The position numbers and the translations under genes are program-made. A DNA stretch of 64,000 nucleotides, taken from positions 100,198 to 164,197 of the forward strand of contig NZ_QTJY01000015.1 of assembly GCF_003703975.1 (NCBI RefSeq), read 5' to 3'. Source of the DNA: Larkinella soli (GTDB lineage: Bacteria > Bacteroidota > Bacteroidia > Cytophagales > Spirosomataceae). The notes beneath the pieces are model-generated. The model searched no databases, had not been told where the DNA came from, and worked only from the letters and a program-made list of their open reading frames with translations. Positions 55,401-62,954 of the stretch are shown in pieces (within the stretch, counting starts at the first letter, position 1; each line of letters opens with the position of its first letter).

Positions 55401-56020
55401 ACGTCTACGAGATGATGCGGGGCCGGGTGCCGGGCGTTCTCGTGTCGGGCGGAGTCGACGGCTATCAGGTCAACATCCGGGGTTCTTTTTCCTTCGGCGG
55501 CAATAATCGGCCGCAGGCCAACCAGCCGTTGTATCTGCTGGACGGAACCTACATTACCGAAAACGAGGAGGGAACGACCCTGTTTTCCATCAGTCCGAAC
55601 GACGTCGAGCGCATCGAGGTGCTGAAAAATGCCGGTACGGCGGCTATTTACGGTTCAAGGGCGGCCAACGGCGTCATTGCCATTTATACGAAACGGGGCA
55701 TGACGGGCCGGAACCGGGCGAAGGCCAACAACCCCTATGCCAACGTCGGCCTGAGTCGGCTGTCGCTTATCGGGTTTCCGCCCCGACGCGAATTTTACGT
55801 TCCCCGTTATGAAGATACGGCCGCTCCCTCTGAAGCCACCACCCGCATCGACCGGCGGGATGTATTGTACTGGAAACCGTTCGTCGAGACCGATTCGAAA
55901 GGCAACTCCATCCTGGCTTTTCCGCTTTCGGACGTGGTCCGGACGCTGCGGGTCGTGGTGCAGGGCGTCACCCGGGAAGGGCGGCCGGTGGTTGGGGTTT
56001 CACTGCTGCGGGTTCAGTAA
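52436..56020 (+). CDS. Large plug-domain protein without a barrel (MG/carboxypeptidase-like repeats)
   Basis: 1194 residues with signal peptide (1-26, ending SAQTG). Domains by eye: carboxypeptidase regulatory-like (about 30-105, VTLTGRVTDAATGKPLPFAS); an unassigned beta-rich stretch; macroglobulin MG2-like (about 410-520, AHIDKPFYFTGDQLWLSAYV); a second carboxypeptidase-like repeat (about 824-890); and a TonB-receptor plug (about 985-1085, GRVPGVLVSGGVDGYQVNIRG then PLYLLDGTYI and VERIEVLKNAGTAAIYGSRA). A 100-residue tail follows, with no room for a barrel. Role unknown; perhaps a periplasmic or surface scaffold. Confidence 0.85.
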   Translation: MKTRFFHRCLLLAALLGFVVRTASAQTGSVTLTGRVTDAATGKPLPFASVYLNSTTQGTTTNEQGRFRLTGVPLGTVELVASYLGYQPVRQSLRLDNDQTREVNLRLKSTGLTLADVTVTAKKNKSWLRQFREFERQLLGDTPFRSQCGILNPNVLRFTEENHHLKAEAAEPVVVENRALGYRIIYDLQYFDLEKGGVLYYAGATRFEELKPADARQTDRWAANRRRAYLGSLRHLLASLIAGTWEQEGFMVYSVNPAFPQVTNGGSLLFDVNRHLLPIDPKTLFRPGRLSFERKLVTTTPLKVFYTRLYSSSRSTFSPYRDAPYAYTELRFPQGGCEVTVDGRVTLPMGMLAIGYLGNDRLSTLLPENWTHTPGGEAAPGTAPTLMEGQILASDYRLDSLTKRWREKHPYQAPAVFAHIDKPFYFTGDQLWLSAYVLDAATSQMLFGEGALHVDLLTPGGKMVQHQWLRITEGRAAGQFRFSDSLATGLYRLRAYTDEDFASARPAFERSVTVYNLARGTDSAPLTTDTLDLQFLPEGGRWIAGLPNRLGFKALGPDGRGRSVSGRVVDEGGREVARFTGNRFGMGSVVLNPEAGKAYFAEVPYAGRTQRRALPAVEPAGFVLTADAVSDTAFLTVRVLAAGQKPDAVVYLTLQSYGQLIQRTKMQLKDGKARLSLTTAVLPAGLCAVTLYDGNGQARAERLVFIPDRVEPVKVLALTDKPGYKPREQVLLNLHLDDRTTPSRVSVLSVSVTDADQVPEDSTEADIRTHLLLTGDLRGRVENPGFYFRDTTAATRRALDDLLLTQGWRRIGLRTPVTPTDTLGGIVLSGRVLDEKRRPIPNAQLLFASPNAKQAFSYSISANERGQFRLAGLGVSDTLQMLVQVMDIYFKAVKATLEIDTVGSVWAQRRVVPEPSPDWKAFQQQLEAARSRQEADPDLYRDKKVKVLKEVTVKGYRPPERPEHIKRMSIHGDPDAVIEFDENAPPFANVYEMMRGRVPGVLVSGGVDGYQVNIRGSFSFGGNNRPQANQPLYLLDGTYITENEEGTTLFSISPNDVERIEVLKNAGTAAIYGSRAANGVIAIYTKRGMTGRNRAKANNPYANVGLSRLSLIGFPPRREFYVPRYEDTAAPSEATTRIDRRDVLYWKPFVETDSKGNSILAFPLSDVVRTLRVVVQGVTREGRPVVGVSLLRVQ

Positions 56021-56032
56021 GCGGGTTTCCGT

Positions 56033-56551
56033 TCACGACATCGAGAACAGGGCGCTCAGTTCCTTGGCGTCCTGCGGTTTCATCCGGCCGGCCAGGACCA
56101 GGCGTAATTGCCGCCGACGTAAGGCACTGTCAAACAGATTCTTCTCTTCTTCCGTTTCCGGCATGACCGGCGGGACTTCAATCGGACGGCCGTTCTGATC
56201 GACCGCCACGAAGGTGTAGAAGGCCCGGTTGGTGCTGACGCGCGTGCCGGCCGGAATGTCCTCCGCCCAGGCTTCAATATTCACTTCCATCGACGAGTTG
56301 AAGGCCCGGGTCACTTTGGCCTGCATCGTGACGATGTGGCCCAGCTTGATCGGTTCCGAAAAGGAAACGTTGTCGACCGAAGCCGTCACGACGATGCGGT
56401 TCGAGTGTTTCTGGGCCGATATGGCCGCGCAGATATCCATCCAGTGGAGGAGTCGCCCGCCCATGAGGTTGTTAAGGGTGTTGGTGTCGTTGGGAAGCAC
56501 CATTTCGGTCATGGTTACCAGGGACTCGCGGGCGTGTTTGGCTTGGGGCAT
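56033..56551 (-). CDS. Acyl-CoA thioesterase (hotdog fold)
   Basis: 172-residue YciA/BACH-type enzyme hydrolysing acyl-CoA. Core signatures: EMVLPNDTNTLNNLMGGRLL, the hotdog helix HWMDICAAISAQKHS, and VVTASVDNVSFSEPIKLGHI. The C-terminal helical tail (residues 135-172) is polar. Cytoplasmic. It ends 12 bases past the convergent plug-domain gene. Confidence 0.92.
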   Translation of the reverse strand: MPQAKHARESLVTMTEMVLPNDTNTLNNLMGGRLLHWMDICAAISAQKHSNRIVVTASVDNVSFSEPIKLGHIVTMQAKVTRAFNSSMEVNIEAWAEDIPAGTRVSTNRAFYTFVAVDQNGRPIEVPPVMPETEEEKNLFDSALRRRQLRLVLAGRMKPQDAKELSALFSMS

Positions 56552-56622
56552 GGTTGGATGCAGGACCGGCCGGCCGGTCCGTATCGGATTTTTATGGCTG
56601 AACGAAGTTACTTCTTTCCTGA

Positions 56623-58119
56623 TTAACCGCTATTCCGGCCCCATGTTTTTCGAAGGCCCAGGTAGGTTCCCGCTGAATTCGTATAAAGCCGCCCCTGATC
56701 GAGGGCCAGAGCGCCGGTCAGGACCGAACCGCCCAGCCAGCGGACGGGCAGCGTGGCCCTCAGCAGCGAGGAAAACTGACCCGGCGAGCCGGGAAGGGCC
56801 TGGTCGTAGGTGCCGTAGTTGAGGCTGTACGAGAACCGGCCCTCTATCTCAACCCGCCGGCCGACGGCGGCCCGGAACCCCAGGTGGTAGACCTGAACCC
56901 GGTTGTTGATGATGCGCCAGCCGGACTGGTTCCACCATTCCCGCCGGAGATCCGACTGAAGGGTAATGAAGGGCGTTCCGAGCACCTGGCCCCGATACGT
57001 CCAGGCTTCCCGGTATTGCGAATGGTTAAAGTAATTGTCGCGCCCTTCCGTCCGGCGCAGGGTTCCGAGGCCGTACAGATCGAGAAACGAGCCGCTCTGG
57101 CTCCGGGTCAGCAGCACTTCAAGCAGCAGGGTATTCAGCCGAAAGCCGGTTCCGGCGGCCGGACGGCGTTGCAGCCGGATGCCGCTCAGGCCGTCGGGCA
57201 GGTTGGCGAAGATCAGGCCGGAGGAGTCTTCGTAGGGATGTTGGTGGTAGAACAGGAGGGAGGTGGTTTTCCCCGGCAACTCAAGACCGAAATCGTAACT
57301 GCCGAGGTGGTTGCCGAAGCGGTTGAAGCCGTCGAAGTACGTATAACGCGGGTTCTGGCGGTCGCGGGGAATGAGGGTTAAAAAAACGTTGCCGAAGTCC
57401 CTGAGCCTGCCCGGCAACTGTCCGTCGACGGCCAGGTTCCGGTCCAGGTAGTCGGAGCGGCCGCCCCACTGCGCGTGGTGGTTGATGCCGGCATACAGCC
57501 GGAAGCCCCAGGCGGGTTTTCCGAGCCGCCAGAGGGTCGATTTTTCGTGCAGGAACGAATGCTGCATGAACCAGGTATCGGCAAACCAGCCGTGGGCGAT
57601 GAAGGCGTTGACGCCCAGCCAGCCGTTTCGCCAGAGGGGCGTAAAACCGGCGGTTCCGAACCGGATTTTCGGCATTGGCAGCGCATTCCCCGACCAGGCG
57701 AAACTTCCGCTCGACAGCGTGCTGTCGACCAGCCCGATAATTTCACGACGGCGTCCGGCGACGAGTTCAAGGCTGCGGTGCGCCACCCGCACATAGGCTT
57801 CAGGGAGAAGAACCGTACTTTGTTTCCCGGCATTGCCGACGATTTCGGCCCGGTAGGTCAGGGTCCAGGGTCGACGGCCGGTGCTGGCCTGTGTATCCCG
57901 AAGGGCGACGGAACCGAAGACCCCCAGCCGGAGCGTGGCGGCCGGACTTCGGGCCGGAACGATCCCGAACTGGTTGGCCCGCAGCCAGAAAGGTGTTCGT
58001 TCGGCGGAGGCTGCCAGCAGGCCCGCTTCCGCAAAGGGAGTGATCCGGGAGGAAGCTGGCCGCTGGGCAGCGGAATAATGAAACAGAAACAGCAGGAAGA
58101 AACCGTACAAATGCTTCAT
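56623..58119 (-). CDS. Wzi-like capsule assembly outer-membrane protein
   Basis: 498 residues, signal peptide MKHLYGFFLLFLFHYSAAQ. The remainder reads as an 18-strand barrel with many aromatics, matching the Capsule_assembly_Wzi family (PF14052): AERTPFWLRANQFGIVP near the start, RRREIIGLVDSTLSSGSFAW, and PRYTYFDGFNRFGNH in the middle. Wzi of E. coli binds capsule at the surface. Another polysaccharide-related gene pair (CpsB-type phosphatase and UDP-glucose dehydrogenase) lies at the right edge of the window. Confidence 0.9.
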   Translation of the reverse strand: MKHLYGFFLLFLFHYSAAQRPASSRITPFAEAGLLAASAERTPFWLRANQFGIVPARSPAATLRLGVFGSVALRDTQASTGRRPWTLTYRAEIVGNAGKQSTVLLPEAYVRVAHRSLELVAGRRREIIGLVDSTLSSGSFAWSGNALPMPKIRFGTAGFTPLWRNGWLGVNAFIAHGWFADTWFMQHSFLHEKSTLWRLGKPAWGFRLYAGINHHAQWGGRSDYLDRNLAVDGQLPGRLRDFGNVFLTLIPRDRQNPRYTYFDGFNRFGNHLGSYDFGLELPGKTTSLLFYHQHPYEDSSGLIFANLPDGLSGIRLQRRPAAGTGFRLNTLLLEVLLTRSQSGSFLDLYGLGTLRRTEGRDNYFNHSQYREAWTYRGQVLGTPFITLQSDLRREWWNQSGWRIINNRVQVYHLGFRAAVGRRVEIEGRFSYSLNYGTYDQALPGSPGQFSSLLRATLPVRWLGGSVLTGALALDQGRLYTNSAGTYLGLRKTWGRNSG

Positions 58120-58149
58120 ATGGTAAATGAAGTCATTTTTTCGATACGG

Positions 58150-58485
58150 TCACCGGCTTTTGATGATCCGGTTCAGGAGCCGTCCGGTAGCCAGCCCGAA
58201 CAGCGCCGGAAAGGGGGATATGACCGTACAGAAGCTCAGAATTTCGGGCACTTTATGTCTCTGGCTTTCTACGAAAAAATAGGCGGCTGCCATGACGAGG
58301 CAAAACAGCGGGACATAGGCCCAGGGCCAGCGGTCGGCCCAGTAACCCACGGCGACGTTCAGCAGCACCATGAACAGCAGCGGCTGATGAACGACGTCCG
58401 CATAATAGCTGAGAATCGAGGCCACCACCGCCCCGCCGACCGAGAGCGAAGTGACACCAATATTTCGTAACAGAGTTGTATTCAT
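58150..58485 (-). CDS. Small membrane protein
   Basis: A 111-residue protein with three hydrophobic helices (about 9-28, 34-60 and 85-105). ATG 58485 (MNTTLLRNIGVTSL) is chosen over an in-frame start at 58524. The Trp-rich loop GYWADRWPWAYVP is notable. It lies 30 bases upstream of the Wzi-like gene on the same strand and may be cotranscribed. No family recognised. Confidence 0.65.
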   Translation of the reverse strand: MNTTLLRNIGVTSLSVGGAVVASILSYYADVVHQPLLFMVLLNVAVGYWADRWPWAYVPLFCLVMAAAYFFVESQRHKVPEILSFCTVISPFPALFGLATGRLLNRIIKSR

Positions 58486-58581
58486 TAATTTATGCGAGGA
58501 GAACCGCTGTAAAGGTAACAGCAAATCGGGGCCGGCCGGCTCGTCTTTTCAGCCAAATGGCGAATTTTAACCACGAAGCCG

Positions 58582-58606
58582 AAAAACCGGCCGGCCAGAC
58601 CGGTTT
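58582..58606 (-). terminator. Hairpin terminator (minus strand)
   Basis: On the minus strand AAACCGG/CCGGTTTTT with a GGCCGG-containing loop directly follows the stop of the gene at 58606. Confidence 0.6.
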
Positions 58607-59796
58607 CAGTCCTTTTTGCGTTCTTCTTTGCGTTCCTCGCGTTTTTGCCGGCGTTCTTCCTTACGCTCCTCGCGTCGCTCCTTTCGCTCGGCTTTTTTCT
58701 CTTCCCGTTTGGCCTTAAAGTCGGCCTTGATGTTCTTCAGGGCATCCTGGAAGGTGACGGTATTGTCAAACTCCTTGTTGAAAGCCTCCACATACGCATT
58801 TCGCAGTACCCCGAGAATGATCGGCCAGACCTCGGTATCGGTATTCTCCACGGTACCCCGAATCGGAATCCGGGTCGCTACCTGGTCCCGTTTCTGGTTC
58901 TCCAGCAGCTCGGACCCGCCCTCAGCCAGCAGTTCCTTGAAAAACCGGCCCACTGTCCGCTTTTCGCCCTCCTCCTTCAGCTTGAAAATCTTCATGTCCT
59001 TGGTGAGCGGCTTGAAGTAACCCACCATCCGGCCGTTGTACATGGCCATTTCACTGATGACGCTGACGGTGCCCTTTTCAAAGTCGATGTCGGCGTATTC
59101 GCGGGCCAGCGGGTTGAGTTTGGTCAGCTGGAGGTCATCGAAACTCAGGTTATAGTTGAAGTCGGGGATCTGTTTGAGCAGCATCATGTCGGCGTTGAAC
59201 TTCATGGTGCCGCCCCAGCCCGGCACGTCGGCCGTAGCGACGACGGGCGAGGGAAGCCGCCCTGCTTTTTCCTCCACGTTTCGGATATTCCGGATCTCGA
59301 CGTTGATTTTTTCCATCGAAAGGCCGGTTTTGGTCGCGCTGAACAGGTTGACCAGATCGACCTTCCCGGAGTAGGCGGCAAACCGGTTGATCTGAATCGG
59401 CAGCAGGTCTTTGACCAGCGCCGTCCAGTCGACCTCTTTCCCTGTCTGGCTGGCCGCTTCGTCTTCGCTGAAGGCGAAGTTCAGTTCCGGCTCATAGCAT
59501 TCGACTTCGCCGACGAGTTTGCCTTTCCACAAGGCTCTCCATTCCACGGACAGGTCGGATTTCGGGATATACAGGAACGGCTCTTTCACTTTGCCGTTAA
59601 TCTTCCGGATGCGCAGATCATCGATCTGGTAGGCACCCCGGATCAGGGCAATATCGACATCTTCGATGTGACCGGTGTAGGAGCCCATATCCGCCAGCAT
59701 TTTATTGACATACCGGAGGACGATATACGGTAGTAACAGCCGGGCAATGATCAGCAGGACCACCAGGGCCAGGATTATCTTCGTTGAGCGTTTCAA
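58606..59796 (-). CDS. DUF748/AsmA-like envelope protein with charged tail
   Basis: A 396-residue protein with one N-terminal membrane helix (residues 5-27), then a beta-rich body typical of AsmA/DUF748 proteins (GSYTGHIEDVDIALIRGAYQ, then KSDLSVEWRALWKGKLVGEV). The last 40 residues are almost only Lys, Arg and Glu (KREEKKAERKERREERKEER). Proteins of this class bridge inner and outer membranes and may carry lipids; that role here is inferred. The tail is probably a single long charged helix. Confidence 0.8.
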   Translation of the reverse strand: MKRSTKIILALVVLLIIARLLLPYIVLRYVNKMLADMGSYTGHIEDVDIALIRGAYQIDDLRIRKINGKVKEPFLYIPKSDLSVEWRALWKGKLVGEVECYEPELNFAFSEDEAASQTGKEVDWTALVKDLLPIQINRFAAYSGKVDLVNLFSATKTGLSMEKINVEIRNIRNVEEKAGRLPSPVVATADVPGWGGTMKFNADMMLLKQIPDFNYNLSFDDLQLTKLNPLAREYADIDFEKGTVSVISEMAMYNGRMVGYFKPLTKDMKIFKLKEEGEKRTVGRFFKELLAEGGSELLENQKRDQVATRIPIRGTVENTDTEVWPIILGVLRNAYVEAFNKEFDNTVTFQDALKNIKADFKAKREEKKAERKERREERKEERRQKREERKEERKKD

Positions 59797-59939
59797 AGCA
59801 ACAATTCATTGGTGTTGCCTATAAAACCGAAAAACCGGCAAACAGTTGGGAAAGAGGGCCGGACCGGAGCGCCTGACCCGCTTTCCTTTAGGGAATGGAA
59901 TCCTATCCGGTGGTCCGGCGCCCCGTCGGTTCGGTTTAG

Positions 59940-60704
59940 TTATCGCCCCGGTGAAAATTTACGGCCGTCCAGCGTGGCGTATTTGAAATCGACATTGCCA
60001 TCGAAGACGGCCTCCGCGAAGGAAGAACCCTGCGGGAGATGGGTGTATTTGAAATCGGCGTACTCGCCGAAGCGGCTGCCGCGGAAGTTTACCCCTTCGT
60101 CGAATTTGGTGTATTTAAAGTCGGCATACTGGTCGAAGCGGGCTTTCTGGAAGGTGATGGCTTCGTCGAAATGGGTGTATTTGAAATTGGCATAACCACC
60201 GAACCGGACGGTGTTGAAGTCGGCCGCAGCCCGGAACTTGCTGTATTTGAAGTTGGCTTCTTTCCGGAAGGCCGTGTTATTGAAGAGAGCCCGTTGACGG
60301 AAATCCGAATATTTGAAGGCCGACTCGTCCTCGAAGGTGCAGCCCTCGAAGGTGACGGCTTCGGAAAAGTGGGCGGAATAGGCCACGCCGTTCCAGGGGC
60401 GACCCTGCTTTTCGAGGCTCTTATAGGCCAGGAATTTGCCTTTGAAGGTGCAGTCGCGGAAGGAGAGAGGCACTTCGACGGTACTTTCATAAGCCTCTCC
60501 GTCGGCCCAGCGGCCGTCCTTTACCTGCCTTTTGTTGGATAATTCGGTCAGGTCGAGATCGCCGGTGATGGTGACGCCGGTCAGGAAGACGGCTTCTTTC
60601 CGGTTGATGCGGTCGAAGAGTTCTTTGGCGTCGATGGTCCGCTGCGCCAGGGCGGCCGGGACCAAAATGAGCGTCAGCAGAAGGGCGGTAAGGTAAGGTT
60701 TCAT
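59940..60704 (-). CDS. Exported pentapeptide-repeat protein
   Basis: The 254-residue protein has signal peptide MKPYLTALLLTLILVPAALA; ATG 60704 is chosen because it begins that peptide. Residues 30-110 include a LTGVTITGDLDLTEL segment. Residues 110-250 are tandem repeats with Phe every 5 or 6 residues (ADFKYTKFDEGVNFRGSRF), the Pentapeptide_3 pattern, building a right-handed beta-helix. The repeating unit is about 22 residues (ADFKYT... copies). Secreted pentapeptide proteins have no clear biochemical role. The stretch 59797-59939 before it on the plus strand holds no gene. Confidence 0.85.
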   Translation of the reverse strand: MKPYLTALLLTLILVPAALAQRTIDAKELFDRINRKEAVFLTGVTITGDLDLTELSNKRQVKDGRWADGEAYESTVEVPLSFRDCTFKGKFLAYKSLEKQGRPWNGVAYSAHFSEAVTFEGCTFEDESAFKYSDFRQRALFNNTAFRKEANFKYSKFRAAADFNTVRFGGYANFKYTHFDEAITFQKARFDQYADFKYTKFDEGVNFRGSRFGEYADFKYTHLPQGSSFAEAVFDGNVDFKYATLDGRKFSPGR

Positions 60705-60760
60705 CGTGGAAAATAGGGAATGTTTTCCCAAAGATGAAAAAAGCCCGCCGGAGGTTGCTT

Positions 60761-60795
60761 CAGGCCGCAACGAATTCATGTTTCGTTGCGGCCTG
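60761..60795 (-). terminator. Inverted repeat after the 60802 gene
   Basis: CAGGCCGCAACGAA (60761-60774) and TTCGTTGCGGCCTG (60782-60795) form a 14-bp stem with a 7-base loop, six bases past the minus-strand stop. No T-run follows, so it is terminator-like only. Confidence 0.6.
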
Positions 60796-60801
60796 TCTTT
60801 G

Positions 60802-61158
60802 CTATTCGAGCCAGATGGCTTTATCGTAGGCAATCTCGTAATCGAACTCTTCCAGAGGAATATAACCGGCAAACTTACCGGCTTCATCCACCCGGATGGC
60901 ATACCATAGGCCGGTCGCGTCGCGCAGCAGCAGCCGGTAGCCGTAGAGCGGATGGAAGGTGTGGCCGTCGGTCCGGTGGTCCCAGCCCGTCTGGAGTTCG
61001 ATGGCGAAGGCGACCTGGGCCAGGGCTTCGTCGATATAGGCCATCAGACTACCGAAGCCGTCCAGTTCCTCCATCCACACTACCAGTCCGTCGCTCCCCC
61101 AGTCGAAAAGCGGCCGGGAGGAGGGAATGAGCAAATCCGTTTTAGTCATTTTCGGCAA
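60802..61158 (-). CDS. Hypothetical protein
   Basis: A 118-residue soluble protein without signal or membrane segment. ATG 61158 and 61149 are both possible starts. Aromatic-rich strands (YGYRLLLRDATGLWYAIRVD, then FAGYIPLEEFDYEIAYD) suggest a small beta-rich fold. It is downstream of the nuclease pair on the same strand, separated by a repeat region, so probably not cotranscribed. Not recognised. Confidence 0.6.
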   Translation of the reverse strand: MPKMTKTDLLIPSSRPLFDWGSDGLVVWMEELDGFGSLMAYIDEALAQVAFAIELQTGWDHRTDGHTFHPLYGYRLLLRDATGLWYAIRVDEAGKFAGYIPLEEFDYEIAYDKAIWLE

Positions 61159-61163
61159 AGGAT

Positions 61164-61252
61164 TGAATCATGAACATCGAATACTGAATAACGAATTTCG
61201 AGGGGATTTTGTCCCCGGTTTTCATAATTCAATTTCAATATTCTTTCTTCAT
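61164..61252. repeat. AT-rich intergenic repeat (family copy 3)
   Basis: AACATCGAATACTGAATAAC followed by GAATTTCGAGG, a GGGGA-ttttg-TCCCC hairpin at 61202-61216 and an AT-rich right part. The left arm shares its core with the repeats at 28528 and 46345. Confidence 0.55.
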
Positions 61253-61273
61253 TAGGCATTGATCATCAATCGG

Positions 61274-62005
61274 TTAGGAAGCCTGCCGCAGATACGGGCC
61301 GAACACTTCCCGACTCTGCTGTTCTTTCCATTTTCGCAGCCAGAAACGATACTTTTTACGGCCGTAGTCCACGAAGTTCGGGATGGAGGTCGCATCGACG
61401 ACGAACAGCCGGTGCGGCTTCTGTTTCCGGACTCCGATCAGCAGAAACCGGAACCGGCGGGTTTCGGCCCATTCTTCGCCGTCGGCATGGCGCAGGCTGT
61501 CCAGATAGAAAGCCGCCTGGCGGTCGTAATCGTAATCGTAGCAGCTCTGGAGAAACTGACTCTGGGTGCGGGCCGAGGTAGTTTTGAAGTCCAGGATCAG
61601 CGCGCTCCGTTTCTTCGGGCTGGTATAGACGACGTCCAGACGGGACTTGCAGTCGATCCCGGTGAGGGGGTCCGTAAACAGCACGACCCGTTCCCGTTCC
61701 GATTTCCGAAGATACCGGGCACAGAACGAATCCTGACGAATCTGGTCGGTGAGGGTTTCCAGGCGGCCGGCTTCCACGGGCTTCATGTCGGGCAGCAGCT
61801 GATCGATGATTCCGGCAACGCTTTCCGGTTCCAGCAGGTGGGAGTGAAAAGCCCGCCCGAACTGCATGGCCCGTTCCGGAATGAACCGCGCCGAGGGCAC
61901 GGTGCTGAATCCCAGCCATTCTTCCTTCAGGCGAGTCAGGTCGGAGTTCGATACCCTGGGAATCGAGCGGTAATCGGTAAGTTCGGTGATCATGTTTTCT
62001 CGCAT
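61274..62005 (-). CDS. RecE/lambda-exonuclease-like PD-(D/E)XK nuclease
   Basis: The 243-residue product has the phage-exonuclease form of the fold: GRAFHSHLLEP (His54), RLDVVYTS with Asp124, LILDFKTTSA with Asp139 and Lys141, and the QxxxY motif QAAFY (Gln163, Tyr167). Such enzymes degrade one strand of duplex DNA for recombination, usually with an annealing protein. Its ATG shares a base with the stop of the upstream gene (TAATG), so both are made together. No other phage genes are nearby. Confidence 0.88.
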   Translation of the reverse strand: MRENMITELTDYRSIPRVSNSDLTRLKEEWLGFSTVPSARFIPERAMQFGRAFHSHLLEPESVAGIIDQLLPDMKPVEAGRLETLTDQIRQDSFCARYLRKSERERVVLFTDPLTGIDCKSRLDVVYTSPKKRSALILDFKTTSARTQSQFLQSCYDYDYDRQAAFYLDSLRHADGEEWAETRRFRFLLIGVRKQKPHRLFVVDATSIPNFVDYGRKKYRFWLRKWKEQQSREVFGPYLRQAS

Positions 62006-62673
62006 TAATTCACTAAATTAACATCGGTTCCGTCCAGCATCTCCTGTTCGTTCAGGTGGTGAAACGGGTTGTAGTAATTGAAGGCCGTTTTGACGTTGGC
62101 GATGTCGGTCAGCGTTTCCTGCCGGAAAATTTTGTGTTCCTGCACAAAGGCTTTCAGTTCGGCCGTCCGGGCGGGGTCCGCCGGCTGGTAACTGAAGTTA
62201 GCGATATAGTATACGCCCTTCGGCTGGATGCGGGTGTTTTCCTTTTTCTGGGCGACGGCCGTCACCACGACATCGGCCAGGGTCAGGTCGTCGTAGAAGA
62301 GCGGTTCGATGAGCCGGAAGATATTGTCGACCGAATAGCCGTGGAACAGGAGGGCCGACACACAATTTTTTTCGTCGATAAAGAAAATTTCGGCCCAGTT
62401 TTTGGTACCCATGTTCAGGATGTTGTCCGTGAAGATGCGCCATGCAATCGGCTGGAACGTCAGGCTGGAGTCCAGCTTATCGGTTCCGTTGATGTTAAAC
62501 AGGCCTTCTTTGGCGTCAAAACGGTATTGACGGGGATGTCCTTCCAGGTATTTGAACCGGCTGCCCGTCTGATCGCCAACCACCTCATCCGAAGTTTCGT
62601 TAACTGGTTGATAAGGTTTAACTTCCAAAGAATTTTGATTTCTTGTCTCCATATTGTTGTTTTGTGTGTTCAT
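62005..62673 (-). CDS. Unknown partner of the nuclease
   Basis: The 222-residue protein has a Gln/Asn-rich N-terminus (MNTQNNNMETRNQNSLE) and a compact alpha/beta core: LTFQPIAWRIFTDNIL, WAEIFFIDEKNCVSALLFHG, YSVDNIFRLIEPLFYDDLTL and GVYYIANFSYQP. It has no signal peptide. Coupling to a RecE-like nuclease suggests a DNA-binding or annealing protein, but it does not look like RecT, Erf or SSB by eye, so this is inference. It has a good promoter at 62767-62796. Confidence 0.75.
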   Translation of the reverse strand: MNTQNNNMETRNQNSLEVKPYQPVNETSDEVVGDQTGSRFKYLEGHPRQYRFDAKEGLFNINGTDKLDSSLTFQPIAWRIFTDNILNMGTKNWAEIFFIDEKNCVSALLFHGYSVDNIFRLIEPLFYDDLTLADVVVTAVAQKKENTRIQPKGVYYIANFSYQPADPARTAELKAFVQEHKIFRQETLTDIANVKTAFNYYNPFHHLNEQEMLDGTDVNLVN

Positions 62674-62754
62674 TAGTATTTGTTGTTTACTGTTCGGACA
62701 GGGGGACCGCTATGCGATCCCTTTTGCCTTTTTATGGGGTTTTGAAATATAAAC

Positions 62755-62762
62755 TATATTTG
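62755..62762 (+). promoter_or_regulatory. -7 element facing the CpsB-type gene
   Basis: TATATTTG matches TAnnTTTG on the plus strand, 192 bases before the ATG at 62955. No well-spaced TTG. It faces the opposite way to the minus-strand promoter at 62767, so this AT-rich block is a divergent control region. Confidence 0.4.
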
Positions 62763-62766
62763 AGTT

Positions 62767-62796
62767 TAAATATACACACATTGAAGTGAAATACAA
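62767..62796 (-). promoter_or_regulatory. Promoter for the nuclease pair
   Basis: On the minus strand TTG (62796-62794), a 19-base spacer and TATATTTA (62774-62767) match the Bacteroidota consensus apart from the last base. The leader to the ATG at 62673 is about 85 bases. Confidence 0.6.
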
Positions 62797-62954
62797 AGCG
62801 GTATTTTGCTTAAGTTTTCTCCCAAAATGGGGCTGAGGGCGGTTTCTTAGGCAAAGGCCCGGTCGGTATGGAGAGGTAGCCCCAGGAAATCCGCCGTTTC
62901 TTTTGTTTGGGAGCGCTGAACGTGTAGTTTTGTTGAAGCCGTAAGTCAAAATCT

